From contig NZ_CP155449.1 of the NCBI RefSeq assembly GCF_040518285.1, forward strand, positions 1,550,001 to 1,614,000: a DNA stretch of 64,000 nt, given 5' to 3'. Under the pieces are notes generated by a model. It ran no database searches. It was given only the letters and a program-made list of their open reading frames with translations, and was not told where the DNA came from. Positions 61,830 through 64,000 of this stretch are shown piece after piece (within the stretch, counting starts at the first letter, position 1; every line of letters starts with the position of its first letter). The stretch is from Knoellia sp. S7-12 (lineage in GTDB: Bacteria; Actinomycetota; Actinomycetes; Actinomycetales; Dermatophilaceae). Position numbers and translations under genes: made by a program.

Positions 61830-62861
61830 GTGGCTGGACTGGACCGATGGATGCGCGGGCGTGACCTCGCGATCGACCTCGGGACCGCCAACACGGTGAT
61901 CTATGAGCGGGGTCGCGGGGTCGTCCTCGACGAGCCGTCGGTCGTGGCCGTGCGCACCGGGACCTCTCAGCTCCTCGCCGCCGGGCACCGCGCCAAGGAG
62001 ATGCTTGGCCGCACGCCCGACTCGGTCAGTGCCATCCGCCCGCTACGTGACGGAGTCATCTCCGACGCCGACGTCACCGAGCGGATGCTGCGCTGGTTCG
62101 TCGACCAGGTGTCGCCGTCCAAGATCTTCCGCCCGCGCATGGTCGTGTGCGTGCCGAGCGACATCACGAGCGTCGAACGTCGTGCCCTCGAGGACTCCAC
62201 CCTGCGTGCTGGTGCGCGGCGAGTCCATGTCATCGAGGAGCCGATGGCGGCTGCGATCGGAGCCGGCCTCCCCATCGAGGAGACCAACGCCTCGATGGTC
62301 GTCGACCTCGGTGGTGGCACGACCAACGTCGCCGTCATCAGCCTCGGCGGCATCGTCACGTCACGTTCGATCCGCATCGGTGGTGATGAGGTCGACGAGG
62401 CGATCATCGCGCACGTGAAGTCCGAGTACTCCCTGCTCATGGGCGAACGCAGCGCCGAGCAGATCAAGGTCGCGGTCGGCTCGGCGTTCCCGATGCGCGA
62501 GGAGCTCAGCGAGCGGGTGCGCGGTCGTGACCTCGTGACCGGTCTGCCCAAGACGGTGTCGATCTCGTCGGTCGAGGTCCGCCGTGCCATCGAGACGCCC
62601 GTGCTGCAGATGGTCGAGTTGGCGCGGGCCGTCCTCGACGTGTGCCCACCCGAGCTCGCGGGCGACATCCTCGACCGCGGAATCACTCTCACCGGCGGTG
62701 GTGCGCTGTTGCGCGGGCTCGCCGAGCGGATGCACCACGAGCTGGGTGTCCCGGTCGTCGTCGCCGACGACCCGCTGCGCGCCGTCGCCCGGGGTGCGGG
62801 CAAGTGCATCGAGGAGTTCGACACCCTGCACCGCGTCCTCGTCGACAACCGTCGGCTGTGA
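61830..62861 (+). CDS. mreB: Rod shape-determining protein MreB
   Basis: 343 residues from GTG 61830. Actin fold: phosphate-1 loop LAIDLGTANT, connect-1 and phosphate-2 VVDLGGGTTNVAV, adenosine motif GITLTGGGALLRG. MreB directs cell-wall synthesis. TAGCAT (61817-61822) is 7 nt before the GTG, so leaderless. It overlaps mreC by GTGA. The rod-shape operon here is complete up to mreD. Confidence 0.94.
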   Translation: MAGLDRWMRGRDLAIDLGTANTVIYERGRGVVLDEPSVVAVRTGTSQLLAAGHRAKEMLGRTPDSVSAIRPLRDGVISDADVTERMLRWFVDQVSPSKIFRPRMVVCVPSDITSVERRALEDSTLRAGARRVHVIEEPMAAAIGAGLPIEETNASMVVDLGGGTTNVAVISLGGIVTSRSIRIGGDEVDEAIIAHVKSEYSLLMGERSAEQIKVAVGSAFPMREELSERVRGRDLVTGLPKTVSISSVEVRRAIETPVLQMVELARAVLDVCPPELAGDILDRGITLTGGGALLRGLAERMHHELGVPVVVADDPLRAVARGAGKCIEEFDTLHRVLVDNRRL

Positions 62862-63697
62862 AGGGCGACGCGTCCGACCGTCGACGCCGTCGGTTCGTCG
62901 CGCTCGCAGTGCTCGTGACCCTGGCGCTCGTGCTCGTCGACCTCGTCGGTGGTCCGGGGCCGGGACTGCTGCGGCGCGGCGCTGCCACCGTCCTCGGTCC
63001 GCTCGAGCGCGTGCTCGCTCCCGGAGGTCGCCCCGGTGAGGAGGACCTGCGGCGCGAGAACGACCGTTTGGCCAGCGAGCTGCGTGAGGCCGAACTGGCA
63101 GGCGGCGATGCAGCTGCCCTGAAGTCTCTGCTGGCGGCACCGTCCACCGCTGGGGCCCGCGTCGTCCCGGCGCGGGTCGTCGGGGTTGGTGCACCCGGCC
63201 CTCAGGGCATCGTCCGCATCACCATCGATGTCGGTAGCCGCGACGGCGTCACCGCTGACCGCACCGTCGTCTCCGGCAACGGGCTGGTGGGCCGCGTGGC
63301 GGCGGTGGCGCCCTGGACGAGCGACATCTTCGTCGTCGGAGGGCCGGAGGTCTCTGTTGGTGTGCGCGTCGGGGCGTCAGGCGCGCTCGCCACCGTCGGA
63401 GGGACCGCCGCCTCAGCGGCCGAGCGGGACACCGGGGAGCTCGGGATCAGCCTCGTCCAGACTGGCGCGCTGCGCGTTGGCGACGAGGTGCGCACTCTTG
63501 GCAGCGTCGATGGCCGCCCGTTCGTCCCAGGTGTCCTCGTCGGCACCGTCAGTGCGGTCGAACCACGACGCGGCCGGCTCGCGGCGTCGGGCACCCTGCG
63601 ACCTGCCGTCGACGTCGGTGCGCTCTCGGTCGTCGGCGTGCTTCTCACCGGACCGCGTGCCACCCCACGGGCGACGGTCACCGGGGGAGCGCCGTGA
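62858..63697 (+). CDS. mreC: Rod shape-determining protein MreC
   Basis: 279 residues from GTG 62858. One N-terminal membrane helix (about 13-33), a coiled-coil segment (EEDLRRENDRLASELREAELAG), and a periplasmic-like beta domain with RVVPARVVGVGAPGP, SRDGVTADRTVVS and GNGLVGRVAAV, the MreC pattern. Links MreB to peptidoglycan synthases. Overlaps both neighbours by GTGA. Confidence 0.92.
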   Translation: MKGDASDRRRRRFVALAVLVTLALVLVDLVGGPGPGLLRRGAATVLGPLERVLAPGGRPGEEDLRRENDRLASELREAELAGGDAAALKSLLAAPSTAGARVVPARVVGVGAPGPQGIVRITIDVGSRDGVTADRTVVSGNGLVGRVAAVAPWTSDIFVVGGPEVSVGVRVGASGALATVGGTAASAAERDTGELGISLVQTGALRVGDEVRTLGSVDGRPFVPGVLVGTVSAVEPRRGRLAASGTLRPAVDVGALSVVGVLLTGPRATPRATVTGGAP

Positions 63698-64000
63698 CCG
63701 TGTCGGGGGTGGCGCTGCGTGGCGCACTCCTGCTCGTTGGCGCCGTCCTCGCCGTGACCCTCGGCGCTCGGCACCTCGCGCCTCTGCCCGACCTCGTCCT
63801 CGTCGTCGTCGCGTCGGCAGCATTGCGCTCGGGGCCCCGGGTCGGCCTGATCACGGGCCTGGTCGGCGGTTGGCTTCTTGATCTCCTGCCGCCGGGCTCG
63901 GCCGTGCTCGGCACCCAAGCCCTCCTGTATGCCGTGTGTGGCCTTCTCGTCGGCCTCGCCCGGCGTCCCGGTCACGTGTCGTTGGTGTGGGTCGTCGCCG
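63694..64000 (+). CDS. mreD: Rod shape-determining protein MreD, partial
   Basis: Starts at GTG 63694 (overlapping the mreC stop) and stays open to the window edge; about 102 residues are visible. It is highly hydrophobic: LRGALLLVGAVLAVTLGARHLAPLP, then VLVVVASAALRSGPRVGLITGLVGGWLLDLLPPG, typical of MreD membrane helices. An octamer word is at 63927. Confidence 0.85.
   Translation, partial: MTVSGVALRGALLLVGAVLAVTLGARHLAPLPDLVLVVVASAALRSGPRVGLITGLVGGWLLDLLPPGSAVLGTQALLYAVCGLLVGLARRPGHVSLVWVVA

Noticed and set aside
188..63934. GTATGCCG as a Chi or KOPS-type polar motif
   Set aside because: Roughly equal numbers on both strands in this window; a whole genome is needed to settle this fully.

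Overview
The window is high-GC DNA (roughly 68-70% by eye) from an actinobacterium, most likely Micrococcales and perhaps the Intrasporangiaceae/Janibacter group. This placement is inferred from paired clpP genes next to clpX, an actinobacterial-type type VII secretion (ESX) locus, folC/DUF4233/ndk neighbours, GTG starts, GTGA/ATGA stop-start overlaps and TAnnnT -10 elements placed 6-8 nt before start codons. No rRNA, CRISPR array or insertion sequence is visible.

Layout. 0-11.2 kb: the end of trmB, tRNA-Pro and tRNA-Gly, a secreted M43 protease, and a protein-quality block (tig, clpP1, clpP2, clpX) interrupted by a LacI regulator/MFS pair and by an orphan AbiEi/DUF559-type nuclease gene bracketed by two copies of a structured repeat. 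11.2-15.5 kb: a five-gene MoxR/DUF58/DUF4129 membrane operon on the minus strand. 15.6-19.6 kb: a C39-like peptidase, lysoplasmalogenase and valS. 19.7-34.4 kb: a type VII secretion locus with two mycosins, two EccD-like proteins, EccB, a fused EccC, a WXG100 pair and two candidate substrates, but no recognisable EccE. 34.5-35.2 kb: plsC. 35.3-41.1 kb: a TetR-controlled catabolic cassette (CocE-type esterase, SDR, enoyl-CoA hydratase, acyl-CoA ligase). 41.2-47.8 kb: a NUDIX-like gene and a vitamin B12 uptake operon (two surface proteins plus ECF transporter T, A and S parts) behind a cobalamin riboswitch. 48.1-51.7 kb: ileS behind a T-box. 51.8-59.4 kb: a sterol-desaturase-like enzyme, AraC/VOC pair, folC, CDF transporter, a repetitive secreted protein, DUF4233 and ndk. 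59.5-64 kb: an M14 carboxypeptidase and mreBCD (mreD runs off the end).

The most unusual signal is not a gene. The octamer GTATGCCG (or its complement CGGCATAC) occurs about 48 times, on both strands, in coding and intergenic DNA, against about 2-3 expected from base composition. Four times it forms inverted pairs that make terminator-like hairpins at gene ends. This is the architecture of DNA uptake sequences in Neisseria and Pasteurellaceae; I know of no such system in Actinobacteria.

Other leads: a split transcobalamin-like B12 capture system at the cell surface, divergent riboswitches sharing one intergenic region, a non-canonical ESX system, repeat-flanked nuclease gene, and several strong palindromes in promoter regions.
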